From Haemaphysalis longicornis (Eukaryota > Arthropoda > Arachnida > Ixodida > Ixodidae): 64,000 nucleotides of DNA. The translations under genes were made by a program, and so were the position numbers. The first letter of the stretch is position 1; each line of letters opens with the position of its first letter. This document shows positions 63,851 through 64,000 of the stretch, piece after piece. Under the pieces are notes generated by a model. It had not been told where the DNA came from. It searched no databases and was given only the letters and a program-made list of their open reading frames with translations. The stretch is taken from the NCBI GenBank assembly GCA_013339765.2, contig CM023454.1, positions 37,624,950-37,688,949 on the forward strand, given 5' to 3'.

Positions 63851-64000
63851 GCACGAGGTGTACGGCAAGTGTTGCAGAGCAGCAAAAAGCTTGCTAGAGA
63901 ACTTGTCATCAACGTCAATGTCGATGAAAAGCTTGATGGGACATTGTTTAGCCTTTTTTTTGGCATTGTAAAACAATTAAAGGTGCTGAAGCATTTGTTA
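63851..64000 (+). CDS. possible exon running off the window
   Basis: CCACCCCTTTGACAG ending at 63850 is an acceptable splice acceptor. From there one frame is open to the window edge, about 50 codons, with protein-like composition (SSKKLARELVINVNVDEKL and later FGIVKQLKVLKHL). The product is not recognised, and the ORF 63729-63971 covers the same bases in a different frame. Confidence 0.25.

Noticed and set aside
1..64000. Bacterial endosymbiont or virus origin of the contig
   Set aside because: No operons, no ribosome-binding pattern and pervasive eukaryotic retroelements with target-site duplications; no viral gene set was seen. The Gypsy element has no env-like ORF.

Overview
This is a eukaryotic, intron-age, repeat-dominated window that most probably comes from a hard tick (Ixodida). 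The argument is indirect: two copies of a tRNA-derived SINE that looks like the tick Ruka family, several I-group non-LTR retrotransposons with C-terminal RNase H, Penelope-like elements and a short-LTR Ty3/Gypsy element, all embedded in AT-rich DNA with no operons, no bacterial-style gene packing and no rRNA. No complete host gene could be supported. Most of the readable coding sequence is decayed transposon.

Layout. 1-0.1 kb: possible 3' end of a host gene with polyadenylation signals. 0.14-8.5 kb: AT-rich intergenic DNA with small tandem duplications and one perfect hairpin. 8.5-8.9 kb (minus): fragment resembling an M13 (neprilysin) metallopeptidase. 9.0-10.5 kb: LINE RT/RNase H relic (LINE E). 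10.4-11.0 kb (minus): unassigned Cys-rich ORF with a TATA/GC-box element at its far end. 15.6-16.45 kb: fold-back (MITE-like) DNA element with a TA duplication. 16.5-18.2 kb (minus): LINE ORF1 relic with two intact CCHC knuckles (LINE F). 18.9-19.5 kb: GGCC-rich degenerate array. 20.5-27.0 kb: long decayed LINE (LINE C) with ORF1, endonuclease, RT, RNase H and a (CAA)n tail. Its endonuclease domain is split at 21338-23235 by a Penelope-like element built as a nearly perfect ~0.83-kb inverted repeat, flanked by a 12-bp target-site duplication. 27.8-28.7 kb: another LINE 3' end (LINE G). 29.5-34.15 kb: a complete but dead Ty3/Gypsy element with ~110-123-bp LTRs and a 5-bp duplication, itself hit by a SINE (16-bp duplication) and by a LINE 3' fragment (10-bp duplication). 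34.3-38.7 kb: a LINE (A) interrupted inside its RT by a much younger LINE (B).

39.6-40.0 kb holds the best host-like candidate: an ORF with a strong signal peptide followed by a short Kunitz/BPTI-like ORF behind a TATA box, probably a relic of a secreted protease-inhibitor gene. 42.9-43.45 kb has a tRNA-derived element (minus) and a 180-bp tandem duplication. 44.0-44.12 kb has a CCAAT box and a possible first exon ending in a consensus splice donor. 45.5-45.8 kb is an RTE-type LINE scrap (minus). 49.7-51.4 kb is a LINE (D) with an intact YADD box. 55.1-56.2 and 58.2-59.6 kb (both minus) are two diverged Penelope-like relics of the same family, one keeping the GIY-YIG endonuclease and the other the RT; the second contains a 182-bp tandem duplication. 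57.3-57.5 kb is a second SINE copy with a 13-bp duplication. 59.6-64 kb is mostly unassigned, ending in a possible exon that runs off the window.

The transposons give a relative chronology: LINE C, LINE A and the Gypsy element are old hosts; the palindromic Penelope element, LINE B, the SINE and the LINE fragment landed in them later. The palindromic element could fold into a long double-stranded RNA if transcribed, which makes it the most interesting single structure here. All identifications are by eye from translated motifs and repeat alignment; no database search was run.
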